NCBI RefSeq assembly: GCF_006496635.1
Contig: NZ_CP022958.1
Coordinates: forward strand, 2,666,001 to 2,730,000
From: Azoarcus sp. DD4
GTDB lineage: Bacteria > Pseudomonadota > Gammaproteobacteria > Burkholderiales > Rhodocyclaceae
Length of the DNA: 64,000 nt
Direction of reading: 5' to 3'
The notes under the pieces are model-generated. The model did not search any database and was not told the origin of the DNA. It was given only the letters and a program-made list of their open reading frames with translations. Every line of letters starts with the position of its first letter. Position 1 is the stretch's first letter. A program made the translations under genes and the position numbers. Shown piece after piece: positions 24,187 to 32,364 of the stretch.

Positions 24187-26246
24187 GCCTGGCAGCAGCG
24201 CTCACGCTCAAGCAACGCCTGCTGATGGTGGTGCTGATCCCCGCGGCGGTCCTGGCTGCGGTGATCACGACGCTGCTGCTGGTGCGCGATACCCAGGCGA
24301 TGGACGACGCGGCGGCCGAGCGCGGTGTCGCCATCGTCAGCTTCCTTGCCCCCGCCGCCGAATACGGCGTGATCTCCGGCAATCGCGCCAATCTCACAGG
24401 CTTGCTGCAGGCCGTGCTCGGGCAACGCGAAGTCGTGGCCGTCGCCATCTACAACCCCGACGGCAGTCTGCTGGCGGTCAGCGGCAAGCCGCGCATGGCC
24501 AACGTCGCCGCAGTGCTGGCGACCGGTGCCGCGGCTGCGCTCGAACGGAACTCGAACCGGATCTCGTTCGCGGCGCCGGTGATGCCGACGCCACTGGTGA
24601 TCGACGACATCGTCGAGTCGGACCCGGCGAAGGCCCGCGCCGCGCTGCGACCGATCGGCTGGGTCTATGTCGAGGTCGATACCCGATCGCTGGCCGATCG
24701 TAAGCGCGACCTGGTTTTCGGCACGCTGGCGGTGGTGGTGTTCGGCCTCGGGTTGACCGCCGCGCTCGCGCTGAAGCTGGCCCGCTCGGTGGTCGAGCCG
24801 CTCGCGCGGCTGGTCGATGCGGTCAAGCAGATGGCTGCCGGCAAGCTGGATGTGTCGGTGCCGGACAGCGGCGCTGGCGATGAGATGCAGGCGCTCGAGA
24901 GCGGCTTCAACGCCATGGCGCGCTCTATCGCCGATGCCCACAAGACGCTGCAGGCGCGGGTGGACGAGGCCACCTCCCTGCTCGCCCATCAGGCCCTGCA
25001 CGATCCGCTGACCGGCTTGCCCAATCGCCGTGCCTTCGAGCAGGCGCTGGAGGAGGCGGTGGCCGGGTCGCGCCGCGCCGGCGATCACGGCGTGCTCTGC
25101 TTCATCGACCTCGACCGCTTCAAGATCGTCAACGACACCTGCGGCCACGCCGCCGGCGACGAGCTGCTGCGTCGCATCGCACGGCTCATCCGCCAGCGGG
25201 TGCGCGCGGAAGATCTCATCTGCCGCATCGGTGGCGACGAATTCGCGCTCATCCTGCTCGGCTGCCCCCCGGGCGATGCTTTCCGTATTGCCGAAGGCCT
25301 GCGCGAAGCCGTGGCAGCGTTCCGCTTCACCTGGGAGGGGCGCCGCTTCTCGATCGGCGCCAGCATCGGGCTGGTGCGCATCGACGGCGGCATGGCGACG
25401 GCCTCCGATGTTCTCGTCGCCGCCGACCTGGCCTGTTACGCGGCGAAGAAGAATGGCCGTAATCGGGTGGTGGAGCACGATGCCGCGCCGGTCGGGCGCC
25501 GTCAGACGGATGTACCTCTGGCCGCGCAGTTGCCGGACAGCATCCCGTTCGACCGCCTGGTGCTTTTCTGCCAGCCGGTATTCCCGGTCGGCGCGGCGGA
25601 TACCGTGGCCTGGAGCGAAGTCTTGCTGCGGGTGATCGACGAAGCCGGCATGGCCGGTTCGGCCGCCGAGCTGCTCGGCAGCTTCGAGCAGGATCAGCGT
25701 CTGGTCGAAGTCGACGAATGGGTCGCCGCCGAAGTGTGCGCCACACTCGCCCGCCGCAGCGCCACAGGGCAGCAACAGCGCGTCAGCCTCAATCTGAGCC
25801 GCAGCTCGGTGCTCGCTGCCGAGCGCTACGTGGGTGCGCTCTCCGCGCAGCTGCGTCGCCACGCGCTCGATCCCGACCTGGTGGTGCTCGAATTTCCCGC
25901 CAGCATGGTCGAGCAGTCGCCCGACGAGTCGCGCAACCTCGCCCGCGAGGCGCGCCGCATCGGCTGCCGCATCGCGCTCGAACGCATGGACGGCGGAGCG
26001 GTCAGCCTGTTGAAGACCCTGCATCCGGATTACGTCAAGATCAGTCTCAAGCTGCTGGTCGAAACCTACGGTCTGGAGGCCGGCTGCAACCTCGCCCAGG
26101 CCTTGTGCGGCATGGCTGCGGCGTTGTCCATCCGCAGCGTGGCTTCGGAGGTCGAAGACGAGTTGCTGCGTGACTCGCTACGCGATTACGGCTTCGATTT
26201 CGCCCAGGGCACCATCATCGCCGCCACGGTGCCGCTGGACGGCTGA
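24183..26246 (+). CDS. Membrane diguanylate cyclase: periplasmic sensor-HAMP-GGDEF with degenerate EAL
   Basis: This 687-residue inner-membrane protein has TM1 at about 12-33, a periplasmic region at 35-175, TM2 at about 178-200, HAMP at 198-255, GGDEF at 265-430 and an EAL-like domain at 455-685. The cyclase signature RIGGDEF is intact (GGDEF at 350-354), and an inhibitory RxxD site (RAED, 341-344) stands five residues before it. The EAL-like part has lost its catalytic set: EVL for EAL, EFPA for ELTE, ERMD for DDFG and KIS for KID. It should therefore make c-di-GMP with product inhibition. It is coupled by overlap to the periplasmic binding protein upstream. Confidence 0.93.
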   Translation: MSLAAALTLKQRLLMVVLIPAAVLAAVITTLLLVRDTQAMDDAAAERGVAIVSFLAPAAEYGVISGNRANLTGLLQAVLGQREVVAVAIYNPDGSLLAVSGKPRMANVAAVLATGAAAALERNSNRISFAAPVMPTPLVIDDIVESDPAKARAALRPIGWVYVEVDTRSLADRKRDLVFGTLAVVVFGLGLTAALALKLARSVVEPLARLVDAVKQMAAGKLDVSVPDSGAGDEMQALESGFNAMARSIADAHKTLQARVDEATSLLAHQALHDPLTGLPNRRAFEQALEEAVAGSRRAGDHGVLCFIDLDRFKIVNDTCGHAAGDELLRRIARLIRQRVRAEDLICRIGGDEFALILLGCPPGDAFRIAEGLREAVAAFRFTWEGRRFSIGASIGLVRIDGGMATASDVLVAADLACYAAKKNGRNRVVEHDAAPVGRRQTDVPLAAQLPDSIPFDRLVLFCQPVFPVGAADTVAWSEVLLRVIDEAGMAGSAAELLGSFEQDQRLVEVDEWVAAEVCATLARRSATGQQQRVSLNLSRSSVLAAERYVGALSAQLRRHALDPDLVVLEFPASMVEQSPDESRNLAREARRIGCRIALERMDGGAVSLLKTLHPDYVKISLKLLVETYGLEAGCNLAQALCGMAAALSIRSVASEVEDELLRDSLRDYGFDFAQGTIIAATVPLDG

Positions 26247-26251
26247 ACCGG

Positions 26252-27376
26252 CTACATTTCGAGCCGCTCGGCGTAACCGGTCATCTCCAGGTAGCCCTGC
26301 CCCGCTTCATGTGTCGCACCGTCGGTCGTCGTTTCGTGGAGACGGACCGCACCCTCCCAGTACACCGCACCGGTGGAGCGCCGGCTGTCCAGCTCCTGGT
26401 CGTCGAGCAGAGGCTCGATGCGGAACTGGCGTTCCCCCGTCGCCAAGGTCAGGGCCACACGCCAGCTCACCGGATAGTCGGCCCCGGTACGCGGGGAGCG
26501 CCAGCTGCGCAGCGGCTCGAAGCGCACTTCGTCCGCCCCCAGCGTATGCGCCCTACCCTGACCGTCCACCAGCGTTGCGCCGGCCCACAGTGCCTTGCCG
26601 TCGGCGTCGCGCATGCGGAAGGCCATCAGGCTGCCGCCGTCGGCGAGATTGATACCTATCCAGTCCCAACCGCGTGCCGAGGGTGGCATCAGCGTGCTCG
26701 ACCATTCATGGTCCAGCCAGGCGTGGCCACTGACCTGACGTCCCTTGCCGTCGAGTTCCAGCGTGCCGCCGACCTTCAAATGCGGCCGGCTGTAGTAGTA
26801 GCTGGCGTGGCCCGCCTGCGGTGCCTTGCGACTGTAGCCGCCCTCGCCGTTCAGCACCGGCGGCCCTGGCGGGACGAGTTCGAGGTCGAAGGCAAAATCC
26901 GCAGCGGCGATTCGGGTCCGGTAGCGATCGCCCTGCCAGGCGAGCGACCAATCGCGGATCCAGCTGGCGGTGTGCGTTTCGTCGGCGCCGGCCAGCGGCG
27001 CGACCGCGCGCGCCGAGCGTTCGGCGTGCAGCAAGCGACCGCGCGTCGGGTCGGCGATGGCGGCATGGGCAAGGATCAACTGCCGCGGCGCGAAGCGGCT
27101 CGGGTTGTCCGCGCCGATCCGGGTAGCGACACGGAAGAAGGTCACCTGAAAGCCGCGTTCCGCGCCGGTCTCGTCTCTGAGCCAGCCGGTCACGTACCAC
27201 CACTCGGTACGGTGGGCGGGATGTGCGCCGTAGTCGCGTGGAAAAACCATGGGCCGTTCCGGTAGCACCGGTGCGTAGTTACCGTGGTCGGCTCCGGCCC
27301 TGGCGAAGTCGCTGTAGCCGGGGCCGCAGGCGAGACCGACGGCGAGGAGCAAGGGAAGAGCATGCCGGCGAAACAT
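26252..27376 (-). CDS. AttH/CrtC-like lipocalin-fold protein, exported
   Basis: This 374-residue protein begins with a signal sequence containing Cys17 (VGLACG), which could be a weak lipoprotein site. The mature part has the AttH/carotenoid 1,2-hydratase-like double-lipocalin pattern: HRTEWWYVTGWL near residue 55-66, AWLDHEWSS near 220, GWDWIGINLADG and GYLEMTGYAERLEM at the end. In known genomes such proteins are paired with an FtsX-like permease and ABC ATPase, as here. Its role is unproven; binding or processing of a lipid-like ligand is likely. The ATG at 27376 overlaps the permease stop. The long frame upstream lies in the permease gene and is a shadow. Confidence 0.85.
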   Translation of the reverse strand: MFRRHALPLLLAVGLACGPGYSDFARAGADHGNYAPVLPERPMVFPRDYGAHPAHRTEWWYVTGWLRDETGAERGFQVTFFRVATRIGADNPSRFAPRQLILAHAAIADPTRGRLLHAERSARAVAPLAGADETHTASWIRDWSLAWQGDRYRTRIAAADFAFDLELVPPGPPVLNGEGGYSRKAPQAGHASYYYSRPHLKVGGTLELDGKGRQVSGHAWLDHEWSSTLMPPSARGWDWIGINLADGGSLMAFRMRDADGKALWAGATLVDGQGRAHTLGADEVRFEPLRSWRSPRTGADYPVSWRVALTLATGERQFRIEPLLDDQELDSRRSTGAVYWEGAVRLHETTTDGATHEAGQGYLEMTGYAERLEM

Positions 27377-29901
27377 CACCAGTCCTCCTTTACCGCCTGC
27401 ACGGCTGAGCCCAGCATCGCGCGCGCGCCGGCGAAGCGTGCCACCACCGCCGCGAGCAGGACGAGCGCTGCGGCGAAGAGCGCGAGCACCGCCACCGGCA
27501 CGCTCAAGTCCATGCTCCAGTGAAAGCTCTGGCGGTTGACCACGGCGATCAGTACCCCTGCGATGCCACCACCCGCGGCGAGGCCGACCGCGACGCCGCA
27601 GGTTGCCGTCAGCCCACCTTCGAAGGCGACCAGGCGGCCGACTTCGGCGCGGGTCAGGCCGAGATGGCGCAGCATGCCGAACTCGCCGCGTCTCGCGGTG
27701 GCAAGCGCGGCGAAGGTCGTGGCGATGCCGAACAGGCCGATGACGACCGCGACCGCCTCCATCAGGTAGGTGATCAGAAACGTGCGATCGAAGATCGTCA
27801 GGGTGACGCGGCGTATCTCGGCCGGGAGTGCGATTTCGACCAAGTCTTCGCCGAACAGCGCCCGCAGTCGGCCGGCGAGCTCCCCGGCTTCGGTGCCGGT
27901 GGCGAGGCGGATCGCGACGTCGTTGATGCGCATGTCTCCCGTGATGCGTCGGTAGGCGGATTGCTCGATCACGATCGCACCCTGCTGGCGGGCATAGTCG
28001 CGCCAGATGCCCGCCACGACGAATGGCTGCATCCTGCCTGCCAGCGGAAGATCCAGCCGGTCGCCGACATCCTTGCCGAAGCGGTCGGCAAGGGCTTCGG
28101 ACAGCCAGGCCCGCGGCGCGTCGGTGCCATTCGGCGCCCGGATGCTGCCGGCCACCAACGGCAGGCCCCAACCACCGTCGACGGCGCGGGCGATGAGCGT
28201 GACCGGCGGGCGTGCTTCGTCCAGTCGCAGGCCGAGCGCGCGGACCGTGTCGACGGCGGCGACCCCGGGCATTCGGGCGATGCGGGCCAGCGCTGCGTCG
28301 TCGAAGTGGCCGCTGGCCTGCGACCCGGAGGCACGCAGATAGAGGTCGGCCGGCAATATGCGGGTCAGCCAGTCGTCCACCGAGGCGCGGAAGGACGTCA
28401 CCATGATCGCCATCGCCGAGGCCAGAGCGACGCTCGCCACCACGCCTGCCCCCGCCACCACCGCCTGCCCCGGCGCGGCGGCCAGGCGGGCCCGCACCAG
28501 GCGCCCTACCGTGTCGCTCCCGCGGCAGGGCAAACGGGCCGTCAGTGCTGCGGCACCGGGCAGTGCAAGGATGGCTGCGCACAAGATGAGCAGTACGGCG
28601 ACATAGCCGGCGAGCGGGATGCCGCCTATCGGAGGCGCGGCGCAAAGCAGCGCGGCAGCGGTCAGCAGCAGGACCACGCCGCGCCAACGCGGGCGCGCCT
28701 GCATGGCCAGCTCCGCCTCGCCTTCGCCCGCCCGCAGCGCACGTGCCGGCGCGATGCGGGCCGCTGCCCGTGCCGGCAGCAGCGTACCGGCCAGGCCGGA
28801 GGCAACGCCCAAGGCCATATAGGCGGCAATGCTCCAGCCCTGCCAGCGCAGTTGTGGCGTCACGCCCTGAAAGTAGCCGGCACCGAGGTCGCCACCGAGC
28901 AGACGGAAAGCGATTGCGGCGAGGAGGTGGCCCAGCATCACTCCCAGCACGGCGCCCAGCAGGCCGATGGTGCCACCTTCCAGCAGCAGTCCCCGCATCA
29001 GCTGGCCGCGCTCCATGCCCAGTGCGCGCAACAGGGCTAGCTCGCGCCGTCGCCGCGCTACCGACAGGAACTGGGTGGAGAACACGAGAAAACCCCCGGT
29101 CAGCAGGGCGATGGCGGCCAGCATCGTGAGGTTCACCCGGTAGGCTCGCGACAGTGCCGCCAGCTCGCCGCCGGTAGCATCCGGGCTGCGCAGGCTCACG
29201 CCGGCGGGCAGCAAGGGGCGCAGCTCAGCCCCGAGCGCGTCGGGATCGACCCCATCGGCCAGACGCAGGTCGATGCGCGTCAGGCGTCCGAGGCGTTCGA
29301 AGTGACGCTGGGCCGCAGCGATGTCCATGACGGCCAGGCGCTGGCCGGCCTCCGCCCCCGGCACGTCGCCCCGGATCTGCAACGAGCGGCGCGACAGGCC
29401 TGACTGCAGGACGAGGGTGTCGTCCGTGATGAGCGCTTCGAGTTCATGACGGGCCGCGGCGCTGAGGAAGAGCGCGTCTTCCTCCAGCGCGGCGAGCCGG
29501 TCCGCGCCGTGTTGGGGGCGCGGTAGCAGTCGCGGCTGGACAAGGGCGGCCTGAAACAGGTCTATGCCCAGCAGCTTCAATGGCTCCGCGTGGCCGGGCA
29601 GCTTTGCGTCCACCTCGAGTACCGGACTGGCTTCGGCGATGTCGGCGCGTTGTGCCAGTGCGACGTACAGCGCTTCATCGAAACCGTCGGCCGCACCGAC
29701 GATCTGCAGATCGGCCTCGCCGGCAAGCAGGCGGCTGCCACGGCCGAACTCGTCCAGCGCCGCGGCGTGGATAAGCTGTACCGCAAGGCCCAGGGCCACT
29801 CCCAGCGCGATCGCCAGCAGCGACAGCGCGGTGGCGAAGCGCTGGCGTAGCAGGCTGGCGACAAACAGGCGCGCCGTACCGGATATGGCGGGCGCCATCA
29901 T
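27376..29901 (-). CDS. FtsX-family ABC transporter permease
   Basis: This 841-residue inner-membrane protein has the two-FtsX-domain architecture of large MacB/LolCE-like permeases. There is a TM segment at about 22-42, a large periplasmic part, three TM helices around 260-370, further helices around 410-460 and 485-510, a second periplasmic part and three C-terminal helices around 715-830. Together with the ATPase encoded upstream and the AttH-like protein downstream (both overlapping by four bases) it forms one transport or lipid-handling system. The substrate is unknown. Helix limits are estimates from hydrophobicity. Confidence 0.9.
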   Translation of the reverse strand: MMAPAISGTARLFVASLLRQRFATALSLLAIALGVALGLAVQLIHAAALDEFGRGSRLLAGEADLQIVGAADGFDEALYVALAQRADIAEASPVLEVDAKLPGHAEPLKLLGIDLFQAALVQPRLLPRPQHGADRLAALEEDALFLSAAARHELEALITDDTLVLQSGLSRRSLQIRGDVPGAEAGQRLAVMDIAAAQRHFERLGRLTRIDLRLADGVDPDALGAELRPLLPAGVSLRSPDATGGELAALSRAYRVNLTMLAAIALLTGGFLVFSTQFLSVARRRRELALLRALGMERGQLMRGLLLEGGTIGLLGAVLGVMLGHLLAAIAFRLLGGDLGAGYFQGVTPQLRWQGWSIAAYMALGVASGLAGTLLPARAAARIAPARALRAGEGEAELAMQARPRWRGVVLLLTAAALLCAAPPIGGIPLAGYVAVLLILCAAILALPGAAALTARLPCRGSDTVGRLVRARLAAAPGQAVVAGAGVVASVALASAMAIMVTSFRASVDDWLTRILPADLYLRASGSQASGHFDDAALARIARMPGVAAVDTVRALGLRLDEARPPVTLIARAVDGGWGLPLVAGSIRAPNGTDAPRAWLSEALADRFGKDVGDRLDLPLAGRMQPFVVAGIWRDYARQQGAIVIEQSAYRRITGDMRINDVAIRLATGTEAGELAGRLRALFGEDLVEIALPAEIRRVTLTIFDRTFLITYLMEAVAVVIGLFGIATTFAALATARRGEFGMLRHLGLTRAEVGRLVAFEGGLTATCGVAVGLAAGGGIAGVLIAVVNRQSFHWSMDLSVPVAVLALFAAALVLLAAVVARFAGARAMLGSAVQAVKEDW

Positions 29902-30581
29902 GGGCGCAGGGAGTCCGTAATGTCGGTCAGCCCGTCGGGGCCGAGTTGCAGCACCCGGTCGGCACGCTGCGCCGCGCTGCGGGAATGGGTAACCAGGATG
30001 CCGGCAGCGTCGGCCGCACGGATGCGTTCGAGCAGCAGGTCGAGCACTTCGCTGGCACGGGCCGGATCGAGGTTGCCGGTCGGTTCGTCGGCGAGCACCA
30101 CCGGGGGCCGATGCACCAGCGCGCGGGCGATCGCGACACGCTGCAACTCGCCGCCAGACAGCGTGCGTGGCCAGTCGTCTGCCCTGTTGCCCAGCCCGAC
30201 GCGCTCCAGCATCTCGCGCGCAGCCGTGTCGGCGGTGACCGCCGACCTACCCTGCAGCCACAGCGGCACCGCGACGTTGTCGGCAAGCCGCAGGTGCGGC
30301 AGGACGTGAAAGGCCTGGAAGACGAATCCGAGGTGCTTGCGGCGCAAGCGGGCACGACCGTCGTCGTTCAGCGTATCCACGCGCTCGCCCGCGATCGCGA
30401 TGCTGCCTGCATCGATATCTTCGAGTCCGGCGATGCAATTGAGCAGGGTGGACTTGCCCACGCCGGATTCGCCGACGATGGCAATGCATTCGCCGGCGGC
30501 GACATCGAGCGCAAGGCGATCGAAGATCCGGCGCGGCGGCGTGCCGGGCAAGGTTTTGACGAGGGCAGAGATCGCTATCAT
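29898..30581 (-). CDS. ABC transporter ATP-binding protein (MacB/LolD type)
   Basis: This 227-residue ATPase has Walker A GESGVGKST (residues 37-45), the signature LSGGELQRVAIARAL near 141, and Walker B VVLADEPTGNLD near 163. The lineage-specific LSGGELQRV and the partner FtsX permease place it with LolD/MacB/FtsE-type ATPases that power work in the periplasm rather than import. It is first in its operon, divergent from hpnC with 102 bp between the two starts. Confidence 0.94.
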   Translation of the reverse strand: MIAISALVKTLPGTPPRRIFDRLALDVAAGECIAIVGESGVGKSTLLNCIAGLEDIDAGSIAIAGERVDTLNDDGRARLRRKHLGFVFQAFHVLPHLRLADNVAVPLWLQGRSAVTADTAAREMLERVGLGNRADDWPRTLSGGELQRVAIARALVHRPPVVLADEPTGNLDPARASEVLDLLLERIRAADAAGILVTHSRSAAQRADRVLQLGPDGLTDITDSLRP

Positions 30582-30683
30582 CGGGAAGGATCACATTGGA
30601 ATGGCAGCGCTGCATGCGAAATCCGGCAGGCGCGCGACATCGCTTATACTCCGGCCGCTCCGCCCGCGCCAAGCCGTGTCTGC

Positions 30684-31529
30684 ATGCCTGTCGACCACTA
30701 CGAGAATTTTCCTGTCGCTTCCCTGCTGATGCCCGCCCGCCTGCGCGAACCGGTGGAGGCGATCTATGCCTTTGCCCGCAGCGCGGACGACGTGGCCGAC
30801 GAAGGCGATGCGCCGGCGGTGGCACGGCTTGCCCGCCTCAACGACTACCGCCTGGCGCTGAACGCGATCGGCCGCGGCGACGCGGTCGCCGATGCGGTGA
30901 ATGACGCCGCCCTGCGCCCGCTGTTCGGGCGGCTTGCCCGCAACATCCACCGCTTCGATCTGCCGCTGCAGCTCTTTCGCGATCTGCTCGACGCTTTCAG
31001 CCAGGACGTGGGCAAGACGCGCTACGCCGATTTCGCCGAATTGCAGGACTACTGCAGGCGGTCGGCCAATCCCGTCGGCCGCCTCCTGCTGCACCTGTAC
31101 GGCGAGGCCACGCCGGACAAGCTGCGGATGTCGGATGCGATCTGCACCAGCCTGCAGCTGATCAATTTCTGGCAGGACGTCGGTATCGACTGGCGCAAAC
31201 AGCGCATCTACCTGCCACAGGATTCCATGGCCCGCTTCGGTGTGGTCGCCGACGACATCGATGCGCAACGCTGCGACGAGCGCTGGCGCGCCCTGCTTGC
31301 CTTCGAGGTGCAACGTGCGCGCGCGATGATGCTTTCCGGCGCGCCGCTCGCCCGCCAGTTGCCGGGCCGGCTCGGCTGGGAGCTGCGGCTGATCGTGCTG
31401 GGCGGGTTGCGCATCCTCGAACGCATCGAAGCGGCCGGCTACGACGTATTCCGGGCGCGCCCGACCTTGGGCAAGGGCGACTGGGCCCGGCTCGTGTCGC
31501 GTGCCCTCCTCTTCCGGATCACTGCATGA
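30684..31529 (+). CDS. hpnC: Hydroxysqualene synthase
   Basis: This 281-residue trans-isoprenyl synthase is the HpnC member of the HpnCDE squalene pathway, converting presqualene diphosphate to hydroxysqualene. The two aspartate-rich Mg2+ sites are visible as RSADDVADEGD (about residues 31-41) and INFWQDVGIDW (about 160-170). ATG at 30684 was selected; the longer frame runs back through the ABC ATPase. A TATACT at 30645-30650 may be its -10 element. Its stop overlaps hpnD by four bases. The genes supply squalene, probably for hopanoids, though no squalene-hopene cyclase lies in this window. Confidence 0.93.
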   Translation: MPVDHYENFPVASLLMPARLREPVEAIYAFARSADDVADEGDAPAVARLARLNDYRLALNAIGRGDAVADAVNDAALRPLFGRLARNIHRFDLPLQLFRDLLDAFSQDVGKTRYADFAELQDYCRRSANPVGRLLLHLYGEATPDKLRMSDAICTSLQLINFWQDVGIDWRKQRIYLPQDSMARFGVVADDIDAQRCDERWRALLAFEVQRARAMMLSGAPLARQLPGRLGWELRLIVLGGLRILERIEAAGYDVFRARPTLGKGDWARLVSRALLFRITA

Positions 31530-32359
31530 ATCCTCACGACTACTGCCAGGAAAAGGCAGCCAAGAGCGGCTCCAGCTTCTACTACAGCTTCATGTTCCTG
31601 CCGGCCGAGCGGCGGCAGGCGATCACCGCCTTGTATGCCTTCTGCCGCGAGGTGGACGACGTGGTGGACGAATGCCACGACGTTTCGCTCGCCTACACCA
31701 AGCTCGACTGGTGGCGGCAGGAAGTGGCACGCGCCTTCGGTGGCACACCGACGCATCCGGTCGGTTTCGCGTTGCAGGACGTGAGCAAGTCGTTCAGCCT
31801 GCCGCCCGAGCAACTGCTCGAGATCATCGACGGCATGGCGATGGATCTCAGCCAGTCGCGCTACCTCGATTTCAAGGGACTGCAGCTCTACTGCTACCGC
31901 GTCGCCAGCGTCGTCGGCTTGCTGGCCGCCGAGATCTTCGGCTACAGCGATCGCCAGACGCTGAAGTACGCGCATGATCTCGGCCTCGCTTTCCAGCTCA
32001 CCAACATCATCCGCGACGTCGGCGAGGATGCGCGCCGTGGTCGCATCTACCTGCCGATCGAGGATCTGCAGCGCTTCAAGGTGCCGGCCAGCGAAATCCT
32101 CGAAGCGTGCTATTCCGACCGCTTCGAGGCACTGATGGCTTTCCAGGCCGAGCGCGCCGTCCAGTACTACGACCAGGCTTTCGCCCAGTTGCCCCCGGCG
32201 GATCGCAAGAGCCAGCGGCCCGGCCTGGTGATGGCGGCAATCTATCGTGCCCTGCTCGACGAGATCCGCCGCGACGGTTACAAGGTGCTCGACCGCCGTA
32301 CCTCGCTGACGCCGCTGCGCAAGGTCTGGCTGGCCGGCTGGACCTGGATGAAGGGCTGA
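31526..32359 (+). CDS. hpnD: Presqualene diphosphate synthase
   Basis: This 277-residue enzyme joins two farnesyl diphosphates to presqualene diphosphate, the first step of the HpnCDE route. It has SGSSFYYSFMFLP near the start, the first Asp-rich site FCREVDDVVDE (about residues 39-49), and the second LTNIIRDVGEDARRGRIYLP (about 152-171). The ATGA overlap with hpnC and the five-base gap to hpnE show one operon. Cytoplasmic or membrane-associated location is expected for the family. Confidence 0.95.
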   Translation: MNPHDYCQEKAAKSGSSFYYSFMFLPAERRQAITALYAFCREVDDVVDECHDVSLAYTKLDWWRQEVARAFGGTPTHPVGFALQDVSKSFSLPPEQLLEIIDGMAMDLSQSRYLDFKGLQLYCYRVASVVGLLAAEIFGYSDRQTLKYAHDLGLAFQLTNIIRDVGEDARRGRIYLPIEDLQRFKVPASEILEACYSDRFEALMAFQAERAVQYYDQAFAQLPPADRKSQRPGLVMAAIYRALLDEIRRDGYKVLDRRTSLTPLRKVWLAGWTWMKG

Positions 32360-32364
32360 CAGCG

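Noticed and set aside
24105..26024. A 639-codon open frame on the minus strand opposite the HAMP-GGDEF gene
   Set aside because: It is rich in His, Gln, Arg and Ala with no domain, and the plus-strand protein has clear GGDEF and HAMP motifs. It is a composition shadow.
26252..28687. An 811-codon reading of the attH frame running back through the permease
   Set aside because: Only the part from 27376 on is similar to a known family and has a signal peptide. The upstream part is an out-of-frame reading of the FtsX permease gene.
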